This document shows positions 28,141 through 36,154 of a stretch of DNA of 64,000 bases, in pieces. The DNA comes from Alphaproteobacteria bacterium (GTDB lineage: Bacteria; Pseudomonadota; Alphaproteobacteria; JAJUGE01): assembly GCA_029268305.1 (NCBI GenBank), contig JAJUGE010000004.1, forward strand, positions 42,177 to 106,176, given 5' to 3'. Made by a program: the position numbers and the translations under genes. The notes under the pieces are model-generated. The model was not told where the DNA came from, did no database searches, and worked only from the letters and a program-made list of their open reading frames with translations. Within the stretch, counting starts at the first letter, position 1. Every line of letters begins with the position of its first letter.

Positions 28141-28216
28141 GTCGATCGCCGCTCGCTCTGATGCCTCCACCGTTTGTAGGAGGTCGGTCGGGCGAGCGCA
28201 ATCCTGTGCGCGGTGC

Positions 28217-28241
28217 GGAACTGACGCGCTGTTCGGTAGTT
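28217..28241 (+). promoter_or_regulatory. EcfG-like promoter of the DUF4383 gene
   Basis: GGAAC at 28217-28221 and AGTT at 28238-28241 have a 16-base spacer; the -10 matches three of four positions. The element ends 34 bases before the ATG at 28276. Confidence 0.6.
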
Positions 28242-28275
28242 GAAGGTGGAACCAATCGCGTGAAAGGGCAGACGA

Positions 28276-28713
28276 ATGAAGACTCGCTACTTCGCGCTCG
28301 TGTACGGAATCGTGTTCGCCGTGGTGGGAGTTGCCGGCTTCATTAGTGGCCTCGTGACGTCTCCGTATCCGGACGATCCCGCACTCGCGGTCGATGCAGG
28401 TCATGGGCGGTTGTTCGGACTATTTCCCGTCAACATCCTCCACAACCTGTTCCATCTCCTCTTCGGTATTTGGGGCATCCTGGCCTATCGGACCTTTCTC
28501 GCTGCCCGCATGTATGCCCGGTCCGTGGCCGTGGTTTACGGCGTGCTGACGATCATGGGGTTGATCCCTCTGCTCAACACGACGTTCGGTTTGATTCCGA
28601 TCCACAGTCACGACATTTGGCTGCACCTCTTGCTCGCCGCTGTGGCTGCGTATTTCGGGTTCGCCGAAGTCGATCGGAGCGAGCATACCCCAACGAGGCC
28701 AGAAGTCCGCTGA
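28276..28713 (+). CDS. DUF4383 membrane protein
   Basis: The 145-residue protein has four hydrophobic helices and the DUF4383 pattern: an N-terminal helix (YGIVFAVVGVAGFISGLVTS), then LFGLFPVNILHNLFHLLFGIWG and a C-terminal GLIPIHSHDIWLHLLLAAVAAYFGF with conserved histidines. The family is common in bacteria and uncharacterised. The predicted EcfG-type promoter suggests stress control. It is followed by the 28-residue peptide gene. Confidence 0.87.
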   Translation: MKTRYFALVYGIVFAVVGVAGFISGLVTSPYPDDPALAVDAGHGRLFGLFPVNILHNLFHLLFGIWGILAYRTFLAARMYARSVAVVYGVLTIMGLIPLLNTTFGLIPIHSHDIWLHLLLAAVAAYFGFAEVDRSEHTPTRPEVR

Positions 28714-28728
28714 TGAACGGCGACACCG

Positions 28729-28754
28729 GGAACCGGGGAGCCTTCCTTCCGGTT
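28729..28754 (+). promoter_or_regulatory. EcfG-like promoter of the 28-residue peptide / CYP152 unit
   Basis: GGAAC at 28729-28733 and GGTT at 28751-28754 have a 17-base spacer; the -10 matches three of four positions. The element ends 32 bases before the ATG at 28787. It lies just after the DUF4383 stop. Confidence 0.55.
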
Positions 28755-28786
28755 TCCAGGTCGCCACTCCCGTTCGCGAGGTATCA

Positions 28787-28873
28787 ATGCTCAAGTTCAT
28801 CGGCGGCACCATCGGGGTCATCTTTCTCATCGGCCTGCTCGTGGTCATCGGCATTCTTTCTCTGATCTTCTGA
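28787..28873 (+). CDS. Very small hydrophobic membrane peptide (28 residues)
   Basis: An ATG at 28787 opens a 28-residue frame that is nearly all one membrane helix: it begins MLKFIGGTIG and runs through VIFLIGLLVVIGILSLIF to the stop. Peptides of this type (MLKFLGG... GLLVVIG...) recur as small hypothetical proteins in alphaproteobacteria, to my memory; this needs a search. An EcfG-like promoter ends 32 bases upstream, but no strong ribosome binding site is seen. The CYP152 gene starts 10 bases after its stop, so the two may be co-transcribed. Confidence 0.6.
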   Translation: MLKFIGGTIGVIFLIGLLVVIGILSLIF

Positions 28874-28883
28874 TGCGCGCTGA

Positions 28884-30167
28884 GTGAGGCGTGCGAGTAC
28901 TGTCCGGAACCCGAGATTGCCTGTCCTGCCCCGAGTTCGAGCGTTCGACAGTTCGCTGCACCTGTTGTCCGAAGGATATTTGTTCGTCTCCAATCGCTGC
29001 CGTGAGCTCGACACGGACGTCTTCCAGACGCGGCTGATGCTGGAGCGGGTCGTCTGCATGCAGGGTGCGGAAGCGGCCAGGATCTTCTATGGCGGCGGTC
29101 GCTTCTCTCGTAGGGACGCCGTGCCCAAGGTTACGCTCCGGCTGCTTCAAGACATCGGTAGCGTGCAACAACTCGACGGCGCGGCTCATCGTCATCGCAA
29201 GTCCATGTTCATGTCGATGATGAAGCCGGATGCCATCGACGCGCTCGCCGAGGCGATGGAACGCCATTGGATGCAGCAGGCCCCGGAGTGGGAGCTCCGC
29301 GAAAGGGTGGTCTTGCTCGACGAGGTGCAGGCGATCCTTTGCCGTGCCGTCTGCGAATGGGTGGGGGTTCCCCTCGCGGAAGCCGATGTCGCCGCACGCA
29401 CGCGCGAGCTTGCCGCGATGATCGAGGCGGCGGGATCCCTGGGGCCGCGCGGCTGGCACGCGCTCCTGCTCCGGCGGCGCAGCGAGCGCTGGGTGCGCGA
29501 GATGATCGAGGCAGTCCGGAACAAGCGTCTTCAGCCGCGCGAGGGAAGCCCCGTCCACATCGTAGCCTGGCATCGGGAGCCGGATGGCAGCCTGCTCCCT
29601 ACGGAGGTGGCGGCCGTAGAACTGCTCAACCTTCTCCGCCCGACGGTGGCCGTAAGCCTCTTCGTCGTCTTCTCGGCAATGGCTTTGCGGTCGCATCCGA
29701 TTTGGCTGCACCGGTTGCGGGTCGAGCGCGATCGCTGGTCGGAACCATTCGTTCAGGAAGTGCGCCGCTTCTACCCGTTCTTTCCGCTGGTCGGCGGCCG
29801 CGTGCGCCAGCCGTTCGAATGGCGCGGCCACGCGTTCGTGGAAGGTGCCTGGGTGGTGCTCGATCTATATGGCACCAATCACGATCCTCGGATCTGGGGC
29901 GATCCCGAGCTATTCCGACCGGAGCGGTTCCAGCATTGGGTCGAGGATCCGTACGAGCTGATCCCACAGGGCGGCGGCGCGTTCGACACGGGCCACCGTT
30001 GTCCCGGTGAATGGGCGACCATCGCACTGATGAAACGGGCGCTGGACCTCCTGACGTCAAAGATCGAGTATCAAGTTCCGGAACAGGACCTGTCTCTCGA
30101 TCTCGCGCAAATGCCGGCACTTCCGCCGAGCCGCTTCGTCATCAGCAACGTCGCTCGAACCGCTTGA
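28884..30167 (+). CDS. CYP152-family cytochrome P450 fatty-acid peroxygenase
   Basis: The 427-residue protein is a P450 of the CYP152 type (P450-BSbeta, OleT), which uses hydrogen peroxide to hydroxylate or decarboxylate fatty acids. Family marks are LLSEGYLFVSNRCRE and VFQTRLMLERVVCMQGAEAA at the N-terminus, the RPTVAVS segment with the Arg-Pro pair that binds the fatty-acid carboxylate, and the heme loop FDTGHRCPGEW with Cys373. At the position that is Gln85 in P450-BSbeta and His85 in OleT, this protein has Gln (about residue 95, SVQQLDG), so hydroxylation is more likely than alkene formation. The start is a GTG at 28884 without a clear ribosome binding site; an upstream start is not available. 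Confidence 0.9.
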   Translation: MRRASTVRNPRLPVLPRVRAFDSSLHLLSEGYLFVSNRCRELDTDVFQTRLMLERVVCMQGAEAARIFYGGGRFSRRDAVPKVTLRLLQDIGSVQQLDGAAHRHRKSMFMSMMKPDAIDALAEAMERHWMQQAPEWELRERVVLLDEVQAILCRAVCEWVGVPLAEADVAARTRELAAMIEAAGSLGPRGWHALLLRRRSERWVREMIEAVRNKRLQPREGSPVHIVAWHREPDGSLLPTEVAAVELLNLLRPTVAVSLFVVFSAMALRSHPIWLHRLRVERDRWSEPFVQEVRRFYPFFPLVGGRVRQPFEWRGHAFVEGAWVVLDLYGTNHDPRIWGDPELFRPERFQHWVEDPYELIPQGGGAFDTGHRCPGEWATIALMKRALDLLTSKIEYQVPEQDLSLDLAQMPALPPSRFVISNVARTA

Positions 30168-30186
30168 GCCTTGCCGGCGGCCGCGG

Positions 30187-31740
30187 CTAACCAGCGTCCT
30201 GACCGGTCGACGCAGGCTCCGGCTTGCGCCGGAACTCGCCGGCCACGAGCAGCCGTCGGAGTATCTTGCCGACCGGCGACTTCGGAATTTCCTCGACGAA
30301 GACGAATTCGCGCGGCTTCTTGAATCCGGCCAAATCCGATCGGCGGCACCAGTCGTCGAGGTCCTTGGGCTCCAGCCGTCCTAGCGGCTTTACGAATGCA
30401 GTCACGCGCTGCCCCCAACGCTCGTCCGGCAAGCCGACGACGGCCACCTCGGCCACGCCCTCGTGCAACGAGAGCACGCTTTCGATCTCGACCGGTGAAA
30501 CGTTCTCGCCACCGGTGATGATCATATCGTCCACACGCCCGGTGACGAACAGGTCGCCTTCCGCGTCGAAATAGCCGGTGTCGCCGGTGAAGTACCAGCC
30601 CTGTCGCAGCGCGCGCGCGTCCGCGTCGGGGCGCCGCCAGTAGCCTTCGAATGCTTCATCGCTCGAGGATGCCGCGATGATCTGTCCTTCCTCGCCGACT
30701 GCCGCGAGATCGTCCGGATGCTCGCTGAAGAGCTTCACCACGCGGATCCGCTGATTGATGCCGGCACGTCCCGCTGATCCGGGCTTCGCCGGAGCGTCCG
30801 GCTCGATCGTGAACGTGTAGATCTCAGACGAGCCGTAATGGTTGACGAACAGGTCCGGCCGGAAGGCATGGTCCAGCCGCTTCAGCAGCCCATCCGTCAT
30901 GGGGGCGCCGGCGAAGCCGAGCTTCCGCACCGAAGACACGTCGGTTCGTTCGAATTGCGGATGCGCCAACAGGTCGTGGTACAGGGTCGGGACTAGATAG
31001 AGATTGGTCACTTTCTCCCGCTCGATCGCCTCCAGGCACCGGGCCGGGTCGAACCGCGTCTGGCAGACGAAGCAGCCGTCGACCAGTGCCATCGAGAGCA
31101 GGGAGCGCACCCCCATCGTGTGGTAGAGCGGCATGACGCCGAGAGTGACTTCGCCGCGCCTGTACTGGTTCTGCGCCACATGCGCGATCGCCGCAGCACG
31201 CTCTGCCCGGTGCCGGCGTGGCACGCCTTTGGGCCGCCCGGTCGTGCCGGAGGTGTAGAGCATCAGCGAAATGTCTTCGGCAGTAGCCCCCGCACGCGGA
31301 GCCAGCGGCGCCTCGCGCTCGAGATCGGCGAAGCGGTGGCTGCCGCCAGCGGCGTCGCCGACGGCGATCCTAGGGATGTCCTGCGCTTTCCCGGAACCGG
31401 CGACCGCTTCGGCGGAGACCTCCTCGAAGACGACGGCCTTGGCGTCCGAATCGCGGAGGCAATAGTCGACCTCGTCCGCCTTCAGCCGCCAGTTCAATGG
31501 AGTGACGATGATGCCGGCGAGCTGACACGCCCAGTGCAGCGTCGCCATCTCCCACCGGTTCTGCAGGATGACGGCGAGGTGGTCGCCGTGGCGGATGCCG
31601 AGCGATGCCAGCCCGCCGCCGATCGCACGCGCCCGCTTCAGCCATTCGCTGTAGGTGAGCCGCAAGCCATCGTCGACGATCGCGACCGCGTTCGGGCTTC
31701 GCTCCGCTGCCTGGATCAGTGCGGTTCCGACATCAAGCAT
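30187..31740 (-). CDS. AMP-forming acyl-CoA ligase in the molybdenum-hydroxylase operon
   Basis: The 517-residue protein is an ANL-superfamily ligase. It has the loop LMLYTSGTTGRPKGVPRRH near residue 160, a YGSSEIYTF segment near 300, the GWYFTGDTGYFD hinge around 385-400, and the catalytic lysine in PKSPVGKILRRLL near the C-terminus. It overlaps the end of the CoxS-type gene by 8 bases and is the last gene of the four-gene leftward operon. That position suggests it makes or uses the CoA thioester of the compound that the hydroxylase works on. The substrate is unknown. Confidence 0.9.
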   Translation of the reverse strand: MLDVGTALIQAAERSPNAVAIVDDGLRLTYSEWLKRARAIGGGLASLGIRHGDHLAVILQNRWEMATLHWACQLAGIIVTPLNWRLKADEVDYCLRDSDAKAVVFEEVSAEAVAGSGKAQDIPRIAVGDAAGGSHRFADLEREAPLAPRAGATAEDISLMLYTSGTTGRPKGVPRRHRAERAAAIAHVAQNQYRRGEVTLGVMPLYHTMGVRSLLSMALVDGCFVCQTRFDPARCLEAIEREKVTNLYLVPTLYHDLLAHPQFERTDVSSVRKLGFAGAPMTDGLLKRLDHAFRPDLFVNHYGSSEIYTFTIEPDAPAKPGSAGRAGINQRIRVVKLFSEHPDDLAAVGEEGQIIAASSSDEAFEGYWRRPDADARALRQGWYFTGDTGYFDAEGDLFVTGRVDDMIITGGENVSPVEIESVLSLHEGVAEVAVVGLPDERWGQRVTAFVKPLGRLEPKDLDDWCRRSDLAGFKKPREFVFVEEIPKSPVGKILRRLLVAGEFRRKPEPASTGQDAG

Positions 31741-32230
31741 CGGCGTTCCCCTTCGCTGTTTCGAGCGCCGCGCGAACGATCCCGGTGTAGCCGGTACATC
31801 GGCAGAGATGTCCGCTCAGCACTTCCCTCACTTCCGGTTCGGTGGGGCTCGGGTTCTTTTCCAGAAAGTCGTCCAGCGACATCAGGATGCCGGCCGTGCA
31901 GAAGCCGCATTGCAGCGCGTGATTGCGCCGGAATGCCTCCTGGAGTGGGGAGAGGCGGCCATCGCTCCCACCCAGCCCCTCGACCGTCTTCACGTCCCGC
32001 CCCGCCACCTGGACGGCGAAGAGCAGGCAGCCGCGCGTGGCGACGCCATCGAGACGGATCGTACAGGCGCCGCAGACACCATGTTCGCATCCGACATGCG
32101 TACCCGTGACGCCGATGACGTGGCGCAGGAAGTCGGTGAGCAGCATGCGCGGCTCCGCCTCGCCACGTACAGCTACCCCATTGAGCGTGAAGGCTACCTC
32201 ATGGCGCTGGCCAGCCTTCAGCCGCGGCAT
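31733..32230 (-). CDS. CoxS-type [2Fe-2S] subunit of a molybdenum hydroxylase
   Basis: This 165-residue protein is the small iron-sulfur subunit of a xanthine dehydrogenase/CO dehydrogenase family enzyme. The plant-ferredoxin cluster is bound by GCEHGVCGACTIRLDG with a following Cys, and the second cluster by QCGFCTAGILMS and GHLCRCTGYTGIV. All eight cysteines are present. The ATG at 32230 lies inside the end of the FAD subunit gene (13-base overlap). It passes electrons from the molybdenum site to FAD. Confidence 0.93.
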   Translation of the reverse strand: MPRLKAGQRHEVAFTLNGVAVRGEAEPRMLLTDFLRHVIGVTGTHVGCEHGVCGACTIRLDGVATRGCLLFAVQVAGRDVKTVEGLGGSDGRLSPLQEAFRRNHALQCGFCTAGILMSLDDFLEKNPSPTEPEVREVLSGHLCRCTGYTGIVRAALETAKGNADA

Positions 32231-33045
32231 CGCATCGCTTCCTCTATCACCCGTCGGCCGACCTTGCGGACGAGGCCGCGGCGGTATGCAGCCGTCGCGT
32301 GCTGATCGTCCTGTCCGCGTAGCTCCCAGGCGAAGGCGTTGAGCGCATCGTCCAGTGCGGCTCCCTCGAGCATCGGCCATTCCCGAGATACCGGCCGGTC
32401 CGCCACGCCGCCGACTGCCATCCGGATCGTGCGCGGACCTGCAATCGCGGCGAATGCGGCCAACGCGAAGTCGCCGTGCCGCCGCGACACCTCGTCGAAA
32501 GCATAGCCGTATGCAGGCTTCGGCAGCGGGAAGCGGACCGCCTCGATCATCTCGTCCGGAGCGCAGGCCGTCGAGATGACACCCAGAAAGAAGGCCTCGG
32601 CCGGGACGCGCCGCCGCTTCTGCCGGCTCCGTAGCAGCACTTCGCCCCCGAGCGCCATCAGGCAGAGTGGCAGCTCTGCACTCGGATCCGCGTGCGCGAT
32701 CGAGCCGCAAACGGTGCCGCGGCTGCGGGTCTGGTAATGCCCGACGTGGGGGAGTGCCGCTTCGAGCAGGGGGTGACGACCCTCCCGGCTCAGCCGGTGC
32801 GAAAGGGCTGCCTGAGTGCATGCGGCGCCGACCTCGATCGCATCGTCTCTTGTCTCGGCCCGGTCCAGCTCACGTAGGCCCGAAATATCGATCAGGGCCG
32901 TCGGTCGAACCAGGCGCATGTTCAGCATGGCTGCGAGCGACTGCCCCCCCGCGAGGATTCGCGCCTCGTCGCCGAGCTCGTGCAACGCGTCCAAAGATTC
33001 GTCGACGCTTCCGGCCCGGATGTAATCGAACGGCGCGGGCTTCAT
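32218..33045 (-). CDS. CoxM-type FAD-binding subunit of a molybdenum hydroxylase
   Basis: The 275-residue protein is the FAD subunit. The FAD-binding segment ARILAGGQSLAAMLNMRLV (about 25-45) and a later SRGTVCGSIAHADPSAELP segment are the usual two signatures. The ATG at 33045 overlaps the stop of the large-subunit gene (ATGA). The C-terminal part follows the CO_deh_flav_C pattern. It passes electrons to the final acceptor. Confidence 0.92.
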   Translation of the reverse strand: MKPAPFDYIRAGSVDESLDALHELGDEARILAGGQSLAAMLNMRLVRPTALIDISGLRELDRAETRDDAIEVGAACTQAALSHRLSREGRHPLLEAALPHVGHYQTRSRGTVCGSIAHADPSAELPLCLMALGGEVLLRSRQKRRRVPAEAFFLGVISTACAPDEMIEAVRFPLPKPAYGYAFDEVSRRHGDFALAAFAAIAGPRTIRMAVGGVADRPVSREWPMLEGAALDDALNAFAWELRGQDDQHATAAYRRGLVRKVGRRVIEEAMRCRG

Positions 33046-36029
33046 CGACCTTTCCCGAGCGGAAGGTGCTTCCGCCACCACGGTCGCTTGGCGGCGGGCG
33101 CGGCGCCGACCTCCAGGCGCTGCAGCATCTGGCGGATCAACAGGCGCGCGGCGCTTTCGAGCATGCGCCCGCCGACGGCGGCAACCTTTCCGCCCGCTTC
33201 CGCCTCCCAGCGATACTCGATGCGCGTGCTGCCATCGGCCGGCTGCAGAACGATCCACGCAGTGCCGCTGCCGGTGCCCAGCGTGCCGCCGCCGTCGCCG
33301 TCGAGGCGCAGGGAATGCGGAGGCTGGAGCTCCGAGAGCCGCACTCGCGCCGTATATCGGCCGGTAACCGGACCCACTCTGACGGTAACGTCCGCCGCAT
33401 AGGTATTTTCATCGATCGCTTCCAGCCGCTCGCAGCCGGGCAGCAGCCGCGCGAGCGATGCGGGATCGAGGATGGCTCGCCAGATCTCGTCCGGTGTCGC
33501 GGCGATAGTTGCGGTGCCTTCGCCCGATAGTGCTCGCCCAGGCTCACGCGCCTCCACTGCGGCGGCATGCGGAGGCGGCGGCTCGTTCGGCTCGATGAGC
33601 GCCATGACTTGCGCAGGCGAGAGGGGAAGGTCGATGTCGCTCACCCCAAGCGCGTCTGCGACGGCGTTGGCGAGGCAAACCGGCGTCGACATGCAGTTGC
33701 CCTCGCCGATTCCCTTCGCGCCGAGCGGTGTGAAAGGGGAGGGGCATGCCATGTGCAAGATCTCCGGCTCCGGCACTTCGCAGGCGGTGGGAACCAGATA
33801 GTCGGCGAACGTGCCGTTGAGGCACCTGCCGTCCTCGCCGTAGGCGAACTCCTCGTAGAAGGCGGCGCCGACCGCGTTCGCGAAGGCGCCGCGCACTTGC
33901 CCATCGGCGAGCGCGGGGTTGAGGAGGCGGCCCGCGTCGTGGGCGGTGACGTAACGGTCGATGCTGACCTTGCCGGTATCGCGGTCGACTTCGACGCCGC
34001 ACATGTCGAAGATGAACCCATAGGCGGCCGAGCTGTTGATGACGTCCCCGCGGTCGGGAGCCGCGAGCTCGGGCGGCGACCAGAACGCCGTCTCCCGCAA
34101 CGCCGGGTCCACTCCGTCGCCGAGGGTGCCCGGCGACCAGTGACTGGCGCCGGCCAGGCGGTGGAACGAGAGAGAGTTCTCAGGGTTGCTCCGTGCCGCG
34201 ACCTTGCCGCCCGAGAAGACGATTTCCTCGGCCGGCACGTTGAGCCGTTGGGCCGCGATCGGGGCGAGCCGGTCGCGGAGGCGCATTGCGGCCAGGTGGG
34301 CCGTGCCCGCGACCGCGGCAGCGAAGCGGCTCGAATAGTTTCCGGCTGCGATCGACCAGGCATCGCGCGCCGTGTCGAGCTCGACTGTGACCGACACGTC
34401 TTCCGGCCTCAGACCGAATACGTCCGCCACCACTTGCGACAGCACGGTCCGGTGGCCCTGTCCCTGCGGCGTGGAGGCGACCGCCACCGAGACGCCGCCG
34501 AGCGGGTCGAGCGCCACCGTGGCCGATGCGACGGCGCCATCCTTCGGACCGGCCTTTTCACGCTCCTCCGCCGTCAGCACCGTAGTGATGTAGCCCATGT
34601 TCGAGACCGATGGCTCGACGACGGCGGCGAAGCCGATCCCGTAGAGACGGCCCTCCTTCCGTGCCTTCTCGCGCCGCGCCAGCAGGCCGACCAGGCGGCC
34701 CTCGCCGATGGCGAGATCGACCGTGGCTGCATAGTCGCCGGAGTCGTAGAGGGAACCCGCCGCCGCGCGATACGGCATCGCTTCCTTCGGCACCAGATTG
34801 CGTCGGATCACCTCCAGCCGGTCGAGGCCCAACTCGTCGGCGATCCGGTGCATCAGTCGTTCGAGCGCGTAGTAGACCTGCGGACCGCCGAAACCGCGGT
34901 TGAGCCCGGTCGGCGTCTTGTTCGTCAGCACGACCCGATTCCGCACGGTGAGATTCGGGATCTGGTAGGCGCCGGTCAGCGTGCCGTGCATCCGGTAGAG
35001 CGTCGCCGGCTCGGGCGCTTTCAGATAGGCGCCGCAGTCCTCGAGCTGGTCATAGCGGAGTGCTGTCACCCTGCCGTCCTCGGCGACGGCAGCCTCGATC
35101 CGCGTCACCCGGTTCGTGGCCGAGGAGGCGGCGGAGAGATGCTCCAGCCGGTCCTCTATCCACTTCACCGGCCGGCCCGCGACGCGCGCAGCGACCGCCA
35201 TCAGAACGGCATACGGCACCACGCCCTGCTTCACGCCATAGCTCCCGCCGGAATCGGGCGGGGTGCGGATGCGCACCTTCGTGCCGGGTACCTTCAGGGC
35301 CAGCGCCATGACCGGGTGCAGCGCGAACGGCCCCTGGAAGTGCGTCGTGATCTCGTAGGTGCCGTCATCGGGCCGCCAGTCCGCGATCATGCCGAAGCAC
35401 TCGATCGGCGTGACCGAATTTCTCGGATAGCGAATGGTGGTTCCGACGACGTGCGGCGCTTCCGCGAAGGCTGCCTCCGGATCGCCGTACGCGAAGGAGC
35501 GGTCGCTCACGACGTTGGCGCCGACGTCGGGATGCAGCAGCGGTGCATCCGCTCGGGCCGCCCGCTCCGGGTCGATCACGGGAGGAAGTGGCCGGTATTC
35601 GACGCTGATGGCGTCCAGCGCGTCCTCGGCGAGATAGCGGTCCCGGGCCAGCACGACCGCCACGGGCTCGCCGACATAGCGGACCCGATCGACGGCGAGG
35701 CACCAGTGCTGCATCGGCTGACGGACGCCGACGGTGAAGGGGCGGGTGAGGGCGGTGACATCCTTCCGGGTTATCACCGCGGCGACGCCGGCCATCTTCA
35801 GCGCCTCTGCCGCGTCGATCGAGACGAGCTCCGCATGGGCGTGCGGCGAGCGCAAAATAGCGGCGTGAAGCGTGCCTGCACTCGACGGCAGATCGTCGAT
35901 GAACCGGCCGCGGCCCGTCAGGAGGGCGGCGTCTTCGACGCGCTTCAGCGGCCTCCCGGTGTAGGCTTCTTCCCGAGCTAATTCCGCCGCAACCTCGTTC
36001 AACAGGCTCGCACCTCCGACTCTCGCCAT
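33042..36029 (-). CDS. CoxL-type molybdopterin subunit fused to a CoxG (SRPBCC) domain
   Basis: The 995-residue protein has an aldehyde oxidase/xanthine dehydrogenase molybdopterin region from about residue 20 to 800 and a CoxG-like SRPBCC domain at about 835-960 (GTATIAATPDEIWRAILDPA; TRIEYRWEAEAGGKVAAVGG), followed by a short basic tail. The cofactor loop reads GLNRGFGGPQVYYALE, which differs from the AYxCSFR loop of true form I CO dehydrogenase, and the catalytic Glu lies in GAKGIGEGNCMSTP. So it is not a CO dehydrogenase; an aromatic or N-heterocyclic hydroxylase is more likely. CoxG is normally a separate membrane-anchoring protein, so the fusion is unusual. The start at 36029 has no strong ribosome binding site. 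Confidence 0.88.
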   Translation of the reverse strand: MARVGGASLLNEVAAELAREEAYTGRPLKRVEDAALLTGRGRFIDDLPSSAGTLHAAILRSPHAHAELVSIDAAEALKMAGVAAVITRKDVTALTRPFTVGVRQPMQHWCLAVDRVRYVGEPVAVVLARDRYLAEDALDAISVEYRPLPPVIDPERAARADAPLLHPDVGANVVSDRSFAYGDPEAAFAEAPHVVGTTIRYPRNSVTPIECFGMIADWRPDDGTYEITTHFQGPFALHPVMALALKVPGTKVRIRTPPDSGGSYGVKQGVVPYAVLMAVAARVAGRPVKWIEDRLEHLSAASSATNRVTRIEAAVAEDGRVTALRYDQLEDCGAYLKAPEPATLYRMHGTLTGAYQIPNLTVRNRVVLTNKTPTGLNRGFGGPQVYYALERLMHRIADELGLDRLEVIRRNLVPKEAMPYRAAAGSLYDSGDYAATVDLAIGEGRLVGLLARREKARKEGRLYGIGFAAVVEPSVSNMGYITTVLTAEEREKAGPKDGAVASATVALDPLGGVSVAVASTPQGQGHRTVLSQVVADVFGLRPEDVSVTVELDTARDAWSIAAGNYSSRFAAAVAGTAHLAAMRLRDRLAPIAAQRLNVPAEEIVFSGGKVAARSNPENSLSFHRLAGASHWSPGTLGDGVDPALRETAFWSPPELAAPDRGDVINSSAAYGFIFDMCGVEVDRDTGKVSIDRYVTAHDAGRLLNPALADGQVRGAFANAVGAAFYEEFAYGEDGRCLNGTFADYLVPTACEVPEPEILHMACPSPFTPLGAKGIGEGNCMSTPVCLANAVADALGVSDIDLPLSPAQVMALIEPNEPPPPHAAAVEAREPGRALSGEGTATIAATPDEIWRAILDPASLARLLPGCERLEAIDENTYAADVTVRVGPVTGRYTARVRLSELQPPHSLRLDGDGGGTLGTGSGTAWIVLQPADGSTRIEYRWEAEAGGKVAAVGGRMLESAARLLIRQMLQRLEVGAAPAAKRPWWRKHLPLGKGR

Positions 36030-36154
36030 GCTACGGCCGGGGCAGGGAGCCTGCAACCGGAGGGCCGGCCGCGTCTGCAGGTGTCAGCGCATCTACGTCA
36101 GGCGAGGCGATGAGGGGCGGTCTGCTGCCAGCCTTGGCCAGATCGAAATAAGCG

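Noticed and set aside
33567..35981. A 804-residue open frame on the plus strand opposite the molybdopterin subunit
   Set aside because: Shadow of the CoxL-type gene; composition is biased and there is no ribosome binding site.
33042..36029. Form I CO dehydrogenase
   Set aside because: The large subunit lacks the AYxCSFR active-site loop; it reads NRGFGGPQ.
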